From Pseudomonas sp. S31 (lineage in GTDB: Bacteria > Pseudomonadota > Gammaproteobacteria > Pseudomonadales > Pseudomonadaceae): a stretch of DNA of 64,000 bases. Within the stretch, counting starts at the first letter, position 1, and every line of letters starts with the position of its first letter. Shown piece by piece: positions 30,927 through 39,521 of the stretch. The notes under the pieces are model-generated. The model ran no database searches, was not told the DNA's origin, and saw only the letters and a program-made list of their open reading frames with translations. The translations under genes and the position numbers were made by a program. The stretch spans positions 19,619 through 83,618 of the forward strand of contig NZ_JACVVE010000030.1 of assembly GCF_016648105.1 (NCBI RefSeq), read 5' to 3'.

Positions 30927-32180
30927 CTAGTAGTCGACCGGATCGCGCACGATCGGGCAGGTCATGCAGTGGCCGCCGCCACGGCCGCGGCCCAGCTCGC
31001 CGGCGCTGATGGTGATGACTTCGATGCCGGCCTTGCGCAGCAGGGTGTTGGTGTAGGTGTTGCGGTCGTAGCCGACCACCACGCCCGGCTCGATGGCCAC
31101 CACGTTGTTGCCGTCGTCCCACTGCTCACGCTCGGCGGCGAAGCTGTTGCCGCCGGTCTCGACCACCCGCAGCTTGACCCCAAGCTGCTCGCCGACCACC
31201 TCGATGAACGACTTGTTGATGCGGCGCACGTCCATGCCGTAGGGCTTGCCCTCGTCCGGACGGATGATGAACGGCACGATTTCCTTGACCACTTCCGGGA
31301 ACACCGTGACCACGTCGCGATCGCAGAAGCTGAACACGGTGTCCAGGTGCATGGCCGCGCGGGATTTCGGCAAGCCGGCGACGATCACTTCGGTAACTGC
31401 GCCCTTGGCGAACAGGTTCTGCGCCAGTTGGCCGATGGCTTGGCGCGAGGTGCGCTCACCCATGCCGATGAGCACGATGCCCTTGCCGATCGGCATCACG
31501 TCACCGCCTTCGAGGGTGGCGCTGCCATGGTCTTTGTCCGGGTCGCCGTACCAGACCTGGAAGTCGGCACCGGTGAACTGCGGGTGGAACTTGTAGATGG
31601 CGGTGGTCAGCAGGGTTTCCTGGCGTCGCGCCGGCCAGTACATCGGGTTGAGCGTCACCCCGCCGTAGATCCAGCAGGTGGTGTCACGGGTGAACTGGGT
31701 GTTGGGCAGCGGCGGCAGGATGAAGCTGGAGTGGCCGAGGTAATCGTTGTACATCTTGACCACGTCGGCGCCTTCGCTCGCCGGCAGGTCCTGGCCGGCG
31801 ACGCCGCCGATCAGGAACTCGGCCAGGTGACGGGCCTCCAGGCCTTCGAGCCAGCTGCGCACTTCGTTGGTCAGGCCGACGCCAACGGTGTCAGGGGTGA
31901 TCTTGCGGTCGAGGATCCATTTCAGGGCCTCTTTGTTCTGCACGATGTCGGTCAGCAGGTTGTGCATCTCCAGCACCTCGACGCCGCGCTCGCGCATCTT
32001 GGTGACGAAGTCGAAGTGGTCCCGCTTGGCCTGGTCGACCCAGATCACGTCATCGAACAACAGTTCGTCGCAGTTGCTGGGGGTCAGGCGCTTGTGCGCC
32101 AGGCCCGGAGCACAAACCATCACTTTATGCAGCTTGCCGGCCTCGGAGTGGACACCGTACTTCTGTTTTTCAGTGGACAT
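30927..32180 (-). CDS. arcA: Arginine deiminase
   Basis: This 417-residue enzyme hydrolyses arginine to citrulline and ammonia. The catalytic cysteine is in GRGRGGGHCMTCPI near residue 406, and the Glu/His residues of the family lie in EGGDVMPIGKGIVLIGMGERT. The N terminus MSTEKQKYGVHSEAGKLHKVMVC matches ArcA. It lies 35 bp after arcD and is followed by arcB, the standard arcDABC order. Confidence 0.97.
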   Translation of the reverse strand: MSTEKQKYGVHSEAGKLHKVMVCAPGLAHKRLTPSNCDELLFDDVIWVDQAKRDHFDFVTKMRERGVEVLEMHNLLTDIVQNKEALKWILDRKITPDTVGVGLTNEVRSWLEGLEARHLAEFLIGGVAGQDLPASEGADVVKMYNDYLGHSSFILPPLPNTQFTRDTTCWIYGGVTLNPMYWPARRQETLLTTAIYKFHPQFTGADFQVWYGDPDKDHGSATLEGGDVMPIGKGIVLIGMGERTSRQAIGQLAQNLFAKGAVTEVIVAGLPKSRAAMHLDTVFSFCDRDVVTVFPEVVKEIVPFIIRPDEGKPYGMDVRRINKSFIEVVGEQLGVKLRVVETGGNSFAAEREQWDDGNNVVAIEPGVVVGYDRNTYTNTLLRKAGIEVITISAGELGRGRGGGHCMTCPIVRDPVDY

Positions 32181-32215
32181 GGTTCAAATCCTCCAATAAG
32201 GCGAAGACCAGGAAA

Positions 32216-33643
32216 TCAAAGGGTCAGGAATCCGTCGTACAGGCCATAGGCGGCCACGAGGGCACCCACGACCACGGCGGCGAAGACCAGTTTTTCGATG
32301 TTGGTGAAAATCGGTTGGCCGACTTCGCGCTTGGCCTTGGCGAACAGGATCGCGCCAGGGGCATACAGCAGCGCGGAAAGCAGCAGATACTTCACGCCGC
32401 CGGCATACAGCAGCCAGATGGCGTACACGAGCGCGATACCGCCAATCAACAGGTCCTTGCTGCGTTCGGCTGCGGCTTGTTCATAGGTCTCGCCACGCAA
32501 GGCCAGCAGGAAACCGTAGGCTGCCGACCACAGGTAGGGCACCAGGATCATCGAGGTGGCGAGGTAGATCAGCGACAGGTAGGTACTGCTGGAGAACAGG
32601 GTGATGACGAGGAAGATCTGCACCATGGCGTTGGTCAGCCACAGTGCGTTGGCCGGCACCTGCTTGCTGTTTTCGCGGCGCAGGAACTCCGGCATGGTGT
32701 GGTCTTTCGCGGCGGCGAACATGATCTCGGCGCACAGCAGCACCCATGACAGCAGGGCGCCGAGCAGCGAGATAACCAGGCCGACACTGATCAGCACCGC
32801 GCCCCAGTGGCCTACCACGTGTTCGAGCACGGCGGCCATCGACGGGTTCTGCAGCTTGGCCAGTTCCGGTTGGGTCATCACCCCCAACGACAGCACGTTG
32901 ACCAGCACCAGGAACAGCAGCACGGTGATGAAGCCGATGACCGTGGCCTTACCGACGTCCGAGCGTTTTTCCGCCCGCGACGAGAAGATGCTCGCCCCCT
33001 CGATGCCGATGAACACCCACACGGTGACCAGCATCATGTTGCGCACCTGGTTCATCACGCTGCCCAGCTCAGGTGCACCCGCGCCCCAGATATCGGCTGT
33101 GAAGATGTCCAGCTTGAAGGCGAACAGGCAGATCAGCACGAAGATCAGCAGCGGCACGACCTTGGCCACGGTGGTGACCAGGTTGATGAACGCCGCTTCC
33201 TTGATGCCGCGCAGCACCAGGAAATGCACGGCCCAGAGCAGGATCGACGCACCGATGATGGCCGCGGGGGTATTGCCTTCGCCGAAGATCGGGAAGAAGT
33301 AGCCGAGGGTACTGAACAGCAGCACGAAGTAGCCGACGTTGCCCAGCCAGGCGCTGATCCAGTAGCCCCAGGCCGAGGAAAAGCCCATGTAGTCGCCGAA
33401 GCCGGCCTTGGCGTACGCGTACACCCCGCCGTCGAGGTCAGGCTTGCGGTTGGCCAGGGTCTGGAACACGAAGGCCAGGGTCAGCATGCCGACGGCGGTG
33501 ATCGCCCAGCCAATCAGCACGGCCCCCACCTCTGCGCTGGCGGCCATGTTTTGTGGCAACGAGAAAATCCCGCCGCCAATCATCGAGCCAACGACAAGTG
33601 CAACTAATGCGCCGAGTTTTAGTTTTCCGGAAGAATCAGACAT
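32216..33643 (-). CDS. arcD: Arginine/ornithine antiporter
   Basis: This 475-residue inner-membrane APC transporter, with about 12-13 hydrophobic segments, exchanges external arginine for internal ornithine. The N-terminal GALVALVVGSMIGGGIFSLPQ carries the family GxGIF-type substrate motif. It starts with AGGAG at 8-nt spacing and is the first gene of arcDABC, with an ANR-like site at -41.5. A second copy of the same length is divergent from it. Confidence 0.94.
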   Translation of the reverse strand: MSDSSGKLKLGALVALVVGSMIGGGIFSLPQNMAASAEVGAVLIGWAITAVGMLTLAFVFQTLANRKPDLDGGVYAYAKAGFGDYMGFSSAWGYWISAWLGNVGYFVLLFSTLGYFFPIFGEGNTPAAIIGASILLWAVHFLVLRGIKEAAFINLVTTVAKVVPLLIFVLICLFAFKLDIFTADIWGAGAPELGSVMNQVRNMMLVTVWVFIGIEGASIFSSRAEKRSDVGKATVIGFITVLLFLVLVNVLSLGVMTQPELAKLQNPSMAAVLEHVVGHWGAVLISVGLVISLLGALLSWVLLCAEIMFAAAKDHTMPEFLRRENSKQVPANALWLTNAMVQIFLVITLFSSSTYLSLIYLATSMILVPYLWSAAYGFLLALRGETYEQAAAERSKDLLIGGIALVYAIWLLYAGGVKYLLLSALLYAPGAILFAKAKREVGQPIFTNIEKLVFAAVVVGALVAAYGLYDGFLTL

Positions 33644-33675
33644 TTAACAACTCCTACCAGGAGAAAGTTGACGAC

Positions 33676-33717
33676 AGAATAAATCCGACGCCTGAGTCAC
33701 AAACTGACATAAATCAG
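33676..33717 (-). promoter_or_regulatory. ANR/FNR-like box and promoter of arcDABC
   Basis: On the minus strand CTGAT-TTAT-GTCAG (33717-33704) resembles the ANR site TTGAT-N4-ATCAA. A -10-like TATTCT lies at 33681-33676. If transcription starts near 33669, the box is centred at -41.5, the class II activation position used at the P. aeruginosa arc promoter. Confidence 0.6.
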
Positions 33718-34087
33718 TGTGTGATCACGTGAAGTGGGAGATTTCCTTCACGCGGCTCCTGGAGCGTGCCGACAGCTTGGCTACAGGCCTTGAAAACTGG
33801 CACCTCCATGTCTTTCTAGAGCAATCGCTCTGTGCAGCCTGCGAACTCTCAAGCTAGCCGCTTTTGCAGGTTTCGCAAATTTTTCACATGGATTTCGCGT
33901 TTTAGCAGATTCCCCTATAGTGCTTGTGGTGTTCGTATTTGTCATAAGCGGTGCTATAGACAAAGCAGTTATGAGTGCTATAGCTTTAATCGTCGAAGTT
34001 ATATAAGCCCGGTACATATATGAGGCCGCTGGCTGTTGCAAATGAATGACAGCGTGCAAGTTAACAGCGTGCAAGTTAAGGAGCGTC
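33718..34087. other. Intergenic region between the divergent arcD paralogues
   Basis: This stretch is richer in A/T than its neighbours and holds no convincing gene. It should contain the promoter of the second arcD. A perfect 15-bp tandem duplication (unit ACAGCGTGCAAGTTA, 34049-34063 and 34064-34078) ends just before the AGGAG ribosome-binding site. Repeats of GTGCTATAG occur near 33951 and 33977. I could not find a clear ANR box for the second copy. Confidence 0.6.
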
Positions 34088-35515
34088 ATGAGCGAACCGG
34101 GACAGAAGCTACGCCTTGGCGCACTGATCGCACTGGTGGTTGGTTCGATGATCGGTGGCGGGATCTTCTCTCTGCCGCAGAACATGGCGGCACGCGCCGA
34201 TGTCGGTGCGGTATTGATCGGTTGGGGCATCACTGCGGTCGGCATGCTGGCGCTGGCCTTCGTGTTCCAGACCTTGGCCAACCGCAAGCCGGAACTCGAC
34301 TCAGGGGTCTACGCCTACGCCAAGGCGGGGTTCGGCGACTACATGGGCTTTTCTTCGGCCTGGGGCTACTGGATCAGTGCCTGGCTGGGCAACGTCGGCT
34401 ACTTCGTGCTGCTGTTCAGTACCTTGGGTTTCTACTACCCGATCTTCGGCGAGGGCAACACGCCAATCGCCATCGGCTGCGCCTCGCTGCTGCTGTGGAC
34501 CGTGCACTTCGTGGTACTGCGTGGCATCAAGGAGGCGGCGTTCATCAACCAGGTCACCACCGTGGCCAAGGTGGTGCCGCTGCTGATCTTCGTGGTGATC
34601 GCCGCGTTCGCCTTCAAGGCCGATATCTTCACCCGCGATATCTGGGGCTTGAGCAATCCACAATTCGGCAACGTGCTCGAGCAGGTGCGCAACATGATGC
34701 TGGTGACGGTATTCGTGTTCATCGGCATCGAGGGCGCCAGTGTCTACTCTGGCCGCGCGCAGAACCGTTCGGACGTGGGCAAGGCCACGGTGATCGGCTT
34801 CCTCGGTGTGCTGGCCTTGCTGGTGCTGGTCAACGTGCTGTCGCTGGGGGTGATGACCCAGCCGGAACTGGCCGGGTTGCAGAACCCGTCGCTGGCCGCC
34901 GTGCTGGAGTACATCGTCGGGCCTTGGGGTGGGCTGCTGATCAGCGTCGGGTTGGCGGTCTCGTTGCTCGGGGCCTTGCTCTCGTGGGCGCTACTGTGTG
35001 CCGAGATCCTCTACGCCACCGCACGAGACAAGACCATGCCGCGCTTCCTGGCCAAGGAAAACGCCAATCACGTGCCGGCCAATGCCCTGTGGCTGACCAA
35101 CTGCATGATTCAGGGTTTCCTGCTGATCACGCTGGTCTCGGCGGGTACCTACACCAGCCTGATCTACCTGGCCTCGTCGATGATCCTGGTGCCCTACCTG
35201 TGGTCGGCGGCCTATGCGGTGCTGCTGGCGGCGCGCGGCGAGACCTACGCGGGGCAGCCGAAACGGCGGCACAAGGACCTGTTGGTAGGGCTGCTGGCGT
35301 TGCTGTACGCGGTGTGGCTGCTGTACGCCGGCGGTTTGAAATACCTGCTGCTGTCGGCGTTGCTGTATGCGCCTGGGGTGATCCTGTTCGCCCGGGCCAA
35401 GCGCGAGCAAGGCCAGGCGCTGTTCACACCCTGGGAAAAACTCATTTTCATCGCCGTGCTGCTGGGCGCCGCGTTTGCCGCCTACTCCCTGTATTCAGGG
35501 CTGTTGAGCCTCTGA
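34088..35515 (+). CDS. Second arginine/ornithine antiporter-like transporter (arcD paralogue)
   Basis: This 475-residue APC transporter is collinear with the adjacent ArcD over its whole length, sharing long identical stretches such as GALIALVVGSMIGGGIFSLPQ (one residue differs). It starts MSEPGQKLRLG after AGGAG; in-frame ATGs upstream would translate the tandem repeat and are rejected. It is transcribed away from the arc operon and is followed by no arc enzyme gene. The substrate may be arginine/ornithine or another basic amino acid or amine. Its stop codon overlaps the end of the convergent DUF454 gene. Confidence 0.88.
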   Translation: MSEPGQKLRLGALIALVVGSMIGGGIFSLPQNMAARADVGAVLIGWGITAVGMLALAFVFQTLANRKPELDSGVYAYAKAGFGDYMGFSSAWGYWISAWLGNVGYFVLLFSTLGFYYPIFGEGNTPIAIGCASLLLWTVHFVVLRGIKEAAFINQVTTVAKVVPLLIFVVIAAFAFKADIFTRDIWGLSNPQFGNVLEQVRNMMLVTVFVFIGIEGASVYSGRAQNRSDVGKATVIGFLGVLALLVLVNVLSLGVMTQPELAGLQNPSLAAVLEYIVGPWGGLLISVGLAVSLLGALLSWALLCAEILYATARDKTMPRFLAKENANHVPANALWLTNCMIQGFLLITLVSAGTYTSLIYLASSMILVPYLWSAAYAVLLAARGETYAGQPKRRHKDLLVGLLALLYAVWLLYAGGLKYLLLSALLYAPGVILFARAKREQGQALFTPWEKLIFIAVLLGAAFAAYSLYSGLLSL

Positions 35516-35908
35516 CGCCGGCACGCTGGCCTGCTCGGGACGGGACCAGATCCACAGGTTGCCGAGGGTCATGCCGCCAATGGCCAGGAAGACCGGCCAG
35601 CGGTGCTCGAGAAACACCAGCATCAATCCTGCGCACACCAGCATGCTCAGCGTGGCGCTGACCTTTGCCCGGCGCTGGATGATCTTGCCGTTGCGCCAGT
35701 TGTACAGGATCGGCCCGAATAGACGGTGGCGCTCCAGCCAGGCCGACAAGCGCGGCGAGCTGCGCGTCGCGGCCCAGGCGGCCAGGAGAATGAACTCGGT
35801 GGTCGGCAGGCCGGGGATGACGATGGCGACCAGGCCGATGCCCAGGCTCACGTAAGCCAGGATGCCATACAGCAGGCGCGACAGTTTGGAGCGGGCAGGT
35901 CGGGTCAT
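35495..35908 (-). CDS. DUF454 (YbaN-like) inner-membrane protein
   Basis: This 137-residue protein has three to four hydrophobic helices and the family motifs GIVIPGLPTT-like IVIPGLPTTEFILLAAW and SPRLSAWLERHRLFGP. In many pseudomonads such genes lie next to heme oxygenase, as here (54 bp away). The molecular function is unknown. The 3' end overlaps the arcD paralogue by 21 bp on the opposite strand. Confidence 0.85.
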   Translation of the reverse strand: MTRPARSKLSRLLYGILAYVSLGIGLVAIVIPGLPTTEFILLAAWAATRSSPRLSAWLERHRLFGPILYNWRNGKIIQRRAKVSATLSMLVCAGLMLVFLEHRWPVFLAIGGMTLGNLWIWSRPEQASVPASEAQQP

Positions 35909-35962
35909 GTTCTCACTGCGAAAAACGGTCCGGCCACCGGAAGGGTGGCCGGGTGGTGCGTG

Positions 35963-36556
35963 TCAGGCCGGTGCGGCGTCCACAGCGTAAGCGTGCTTGA
36001 GCAGCTCGGTGAAGCGCTCGAAGGCGGCCACTGCGGCACGCTCGGCGGCGGCGTCCTCTTCGGGCGACAGTGCCAGGCCGTCGAGAATCCGGGTGAACTG
36101 CTTCCAGCCCTCGGCACGGCCACCGGCCGGTTCGCCCAGGTGCCGGGCGCCGAAGCTGTCGGACAACTGCAAGGCCACCGCGCGCTTGATCAGAAACGCA
36201 GCGCCCAGTTTGGAGCCTTCGGAGACGAAGATCCAGCCCATGGCTTCACCCAGGCTGGGGTTGCGCAGTGCGCCGGGCACGGCGGCGGGCACCTCGGTGC
36301 CGAGGTCGGCGAGGTCCAGGCGGGCCTGTTCGGCGCGGCAGCGCTGGGCCAGGTCGGGGACGATGGCGATCAGTTGCGGGTCGTTGTACAGGGACTGCAG
36401 CTCGGCCTGGAACAGGTATTGGGCGACGACGAAGCGGGCGAAGCTTTCGCGGCTGTCGAACGGCGCGTGGGATTTGACCAGCGCATCGAGTTCGGCGTGG
36501 GGGGCGTGGGTGACCTGGTTCAGGCGTTGCGAGCGCGGGGCTGGGCGATCGGTCAT
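35963..36556 (-). CDS. hemO: Biliverdin-producing heme oxygenase, HemO/PigA type
   Basis: This 197-residue cytoplasmic enzyme degrades heme to release iron, CO and biliverdin. Proximal heme ligand H20 lies in NQVTHAPHAEL, and the distal helix is GWIFVSEGSKLGAAFL. Residues N13, K28 and F110 correspond to N19, K34 and F117 of P. aeruginosa PigA, which set its unusual delta/beta regiospecificity; PigA K132 is R125 here. It is downstream of the heme receptor gene on the same strand and completes a heme-iron uptake set. Confidence 0.9.
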   Translation of the reverse strand: MTDRPAPRSQRLNQVTHAPHAELDALVKSHAPFDSRESFARFVVAQYLFQAELQSLYNDPQLIAIVPDLAQRCRAEQARLDLADLGTEVPAAVPGALRNPSLGEAMGWIFVSEGSKLGAAFLIKRAVALQLSDSFGARHLGEPAGGRAEGWKQFTRILDGLALSPEEDAAAERAAVAAFERFTELLKHAYAVDAAPA

Positions 36557-36644
36557 GGGGGTGTCCTTGGAAAATGATGGCGTCTAGTGACAAGACGAAA
36601 CAGAGGGCTGGGTACAGTAAAAAATCTGGGGTTTTGTGCTGACA

Positions 36645-36735
36645 GGCCTATTCGCGGGTGAACCCGCTCCTACAAGGGTATCGCTGTGCCTGTAGGAGCG
36701 GGTTCATCGGGGCGCCGAACCGCCGCGAATAGGCC
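36645..36735. repeat. REP pair with one disrupted arm
   Basis: The left arm (36645-36674) is a normal REP copy. The right arm (36691-36735) reads TGTAGGAGCGGGTTCA, then about 15 extra bases (TCGGGGCGCCGAACC), then GCCGCGAATAGGCC. The extra bases can pair with the arm itself (GGTTC/GAACC), giving a different stem. Confidence 0.75.
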
Positions 36736-36770
36736 GTGACTGACGAAATGCCGATCAGCGGCGCTTCAGA

Positions 36771-39374
36771 TCAGATATCCCAAACCACGTTGACCGCGAA
36801 ATTGCGCCCCGGCATGGTCAGGCGGTCGAGGTTGGCAGGCTGGGTCACGCCGGCCTCGCCCTGGCCGTCGTAGCTGCGTACCGAATCCCACTGCCAGTAC
36901 TTCTTGTCGGTGAGGTTGTAGAGGCCGGCGTTGACCGTCACGTCGTTGGTGATCTTGTAGAAGCCGGTCAGGTCCAGCACGCCGTAGCCTGGGGTGCGGA
37001 ATTTCGAGGACGAGCCATCGGCGTCGAAGTAGGAGGTGTCGTCGACGCGGGTCTTGCGCTTGACCAGGGTCCAGCTCAGCAGGCCGCCGTAGTTATCCTG
37101 GTCGTAGCCCAGGCCGAATACGCCCTTGAGCGGGTTGACCGTGTTCAGCGGCTCGCCGGTATCGTCGTTGCGGCCGTAGGTGTAGGCGATCGAGCCCTGG
37201 GTATACAGGCCCTGCGGTGCACCGAAGTGGTCCAGGTTCAGGCGACCCTTGACCTCGGCACCCTTGATGGTGGCGTGCTTGATGTTGGCGGCCTGGAAGG
37301 TTTGGCCCAGGGTGGCGCTCTGTACGGCGTCTTCATCGATGAAGTCGCGGTACTTGTTATAGAACACCGCTACATCGAAGTTACCCGCATCGAAGTTGCC
37401 ACGCAGGCCGGTTTCATAGCCTTTGCTCTTCTCAGGCTCCAGCCCGGGGTTGCCTTTGACGGTGTAGCCAACGGTCTCGTTGGTGAAGCGGCCATACATG
37501 GACTTGGCAGTCGGTGTGCGGAAGCCTTCGGCGTACTGGCCATACCAGGTGTAGTTGTCGTTGAACGCGTAGGTGATGCCGAACTTCGGCGATACCCGGT
37601 GCCACTTCTTCGGCGAGTCGTCCAGCGCCGCTGCACCCGTGCTGCTCGAACCCTGGATACCGCGCAGGTACTGCTCGGTGAATTTCGGCTCCAGACGGGT
37701 GTAGTCATAGCGTGCACCCGGCAGGAAGGTCCAGTTGTTCCAGCGGATCTGGTCCTGCACGAACAGGCTGTAGGTGTCGATGGTCGGGGCCGGGAAGTCG
37801 CTGACCAGTTGCTGGCGGTCACTGGCGCTGTCGGCACCGACGGCCGAGCAACCCGCGCCTACAGCCAGGCAGGTGCCATTGCCGCTGCGCGAGCCGGTGA
37901 CTTTCTCGTGCTTGATGGTGGTGCCGTAGGTCAGCTCGTGGTCGGTCTGGCCGATGCTGAAGGCCTTGTCGAACTGGGCATCGAGTACCCACTGGCGATC
38001 CTTGTAGGTGGTATTGCGGGTGCGATAGACCTGGCGTACGAAGGGCACGTAGATTTCTGCGGTGTCCTGATTGGTCTTGGCCACCTGGTAGTTGAGGCTC
38101 CACTTCACGTGGTCGGCCACGACCGAGTCCAGGCCGAACTCGTGGTTGATGCCGAAGCGCTCACGGGTGATGGTGTCCTCGGCCTGGCGCGACTTGTACA
38201 TGTTGAGGGGAGCGCCCTTGTTGTAGGGGCCGTTGACCGCGCTGAGCACGTTCTGGTCGCGGTCGTCCTTGTAGTTCTCGTAGGTGAAGCCCAGGCGGGC
38301 GTCGTCGGCGTAGTTCCAGCCCAGCTTGGCCAGCACGTTGGTGGTGCGCACGTCCATCGGGTTGGCCTCGGTACGGTCGATGCCGGCGCCGCCGTGGCTG
38401 CCGTAGGACTCGGTCTCGTGGCCGTTGCGCTGGCTCACGTGCAGCAGGCCGTCGAAGTCGCCGTGGCGGCCGGCCACGGTGGCCGAGGTCAGCCAGCTTT
38501 CGTCTGCCGAGCTGTAGCCGGTTTTCAAGCGGGCGCCGACGTCCTGGCCGGGCTTGATGATGTCATCGGGGTCGAGGGTGAAGTAGCTCACCGCGCCACC
38601 GATGGCGTTGCTGCCGTACAGCACCGAGGCCGGGCCGCGGAGAATTTCCACGCGCTTGACGATCTCGGGGTCGACATAGTTGCGCTGGGTCTGGGCGTAT
38701 GGGCCGTAGAAGAAGCTGTCGGGAATCGACACGCCGTCGATCTGGGTGAGGATACGCTCGCCGTCGATGCCGCGAATGTTGTAGCCGTTGAGGCCACTGC
38801 GCTGGCCGGTACCGGCCACCGACACGCCGGGTTCATAGCGCACCAGGTCCTGGATATTGTTGACGTTGTCGCGGTCGAGCTGTTCGCGGGTGTGCACGCT
38901 GACGGTGCTCGGCACCTGGCTGACCTCCTGGGCGCTGCGGGTGGCGCTGACGGTCATCTGCTGCAGGGCGATGGCATTGCCTGCGGCCTGGCGCTCGAGC
39001 ACCACGTTGCCGCTACCGACGCTGCGGAAGTTCAGGCCAGTGCCGTGCAGCAGGCGCTTGAGCGCGGCCTCGGGCGGCAACGAGCCCTGCACGCCCGGCG
39101 AAGCGATGCCGTCGGCCAGTTCGGCGCTGAAACCGACCTGCCAGCCGGTGACCTGGCTGAACGCGTTGATGGCTGAGACCAGCGGCTGCTGGGCGATGTT
39201 GAAGCGGTAGTCGCCCATCCGTGGGCTGCTCGCCTGGGCCGGCTCGACGGCCAGCGCCGGCAGGCTGTAGGCGCCGCCTGCGAGCAGGGCGAGGTTCAAC
39301 AGCGAAAGACTCAGCAGGGACCGTTGGCCGCTGCGGCCAGGAAGGGTGGACGGGCGATTTTGACCTGTGGACAT
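36771..39374 (-). CDS. TonB-dependent heme receptor with STN signalling domain
   Basis: This 867-residue outer-membrane receptor has a signal peptide (about 1-43), an N-terminal STN domain (about 55-130; RFNIAQQPLVSAINAF) that talks to an anti-sigma factor, a TonB box region (QQMTVSATR), a plug (NIRGIDGERILTQIDGV) and a 22-strand barrel ending in FAVNVVWDI. The motif YAEGFRTPTAKSMYG is typical of heme/hemoglobin receptors (FRAP-like). With the FecR and ECF genes it forms a cell-surface signalling set resembling HxuIRA. Ligand heme is inferred from the adjacent heme oxygenase. Confidence 0.9.
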   Translation of the reverse strand: MSTGQNRPSTLPGRSGQRSLLSLSLLNLALLAGGAYSLPALAVEPAQASSPRMGDYRFNIAQQPLVSAINAFSQVTGWQVGFSAELADGIASPGVQGSLPPEAALKRLLHGTGLNFRSVGSGNVVLERQAAGNAIALQQMTVSATRSAQEVSQVPSTVSVHTREQLDRDNVNNIQDLVRYEPGVSVAGTGQRSGLNGYNIRGIDGERILTQIDGVSIPDSFFYGPYAQTQRNYVDPEIVKRVEILRGPASVLYGSNAIGGAVSYFTLDPDDIIKPGQDVGARLKTGYSSADESWLTSATVAGRHGDFDGLLHVSQRNGHETESYGSHGGAGIDRTEANPMDVRTTNVLAKLGWNYADDARLGFTYENYKDDRDQNVLSAVNGPYNKGAPLNMYKSRQAEDTITRERFGINHEFGLDSVVADHVKWSLNYQVAKTNQDTAEIYVPFVRQVYRTRNTTYKDRQWVLDAQFDKAFSIGQTDHELTYGTTIKHEKVTGSRSGNGTCLAVGAGCSAVGADSASDRQQLVSDFPAPTIDTYSLFVQDQIRWNNWTFLPGARYDYTRLEPKFTEQYLRGIQGSSSTGAAALDDSPKKWHRVSPKFGITYAFNDNYTWYGQYAEGFRTPTAKSMYGRFTNETVGYTVKGNPGLEPEKSKGYETGLRGNFDAGNFDVAVFYNKYRDFIDEDAVQSATLGQTFQAANIKHATIKGAEVKGRLNLDHFGAPQGLYTQGSIAYTYGRNDDTGEPLNTVNPLKGVFGLGYDQDNYGGLLSWTLVKRKTRVDDTSYFDADGSSSKFRTPGYGVLDLTGFYKITNDVTVNAGLYNLTDKKYWQWDSVRSYDGQGEAGVTQPANLDRLTMPGRNFAVNVVWDI

Positions 39375-39420
39375 CGAAGGCGCTCCCAGACGCGCGAACT
39401 GTTATAGGTGATGAACCGAA

Positions 39421-39435
39421 CTTGTTTGAAACAAG
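39421..39435. promoter_or_regulatory. Palindrome upstream of the heme receptor gene
   Basis: CTTGTTTGAAACAAG is a perfect dyad with a single central base, 46 bp upstream of the receptor start. It may be a promoter-region operator; I do not know a protein for it. Confidence 0.35.
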
Positions 39436-39481
39436 AATCAGTTGCATTGGCTATAACGAGACGACTGGGCTATTGCGATCG

Positions 39482-39514
39482 CGTAAAAATAATTCGGCCC
39501 GCATCAGCGGGCCG
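39482..39514 (-). terminator. Terminator after the FecR-type gene
   Basis: On the minus strand CGGCCCGC-TGAT-GCGGGCCG is followed by AATTATTTTT. It separates the sigma/anti-sigma pair from the receptor gene, which therefore needs its own (probably ECF-dependent) promoter. Confidence 0.8.
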
Positions 39515-39521
39515 CGATCCA

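Noticed and set aside
33781..34287. A 168-codon minus-strand frame in the arcD intergenic region
   Set aside because: Its first half is the antisense of the second arcD; the rest covers promoter DNA and the 15-bp repeat, with no ribosome-binding site or family resemblance.
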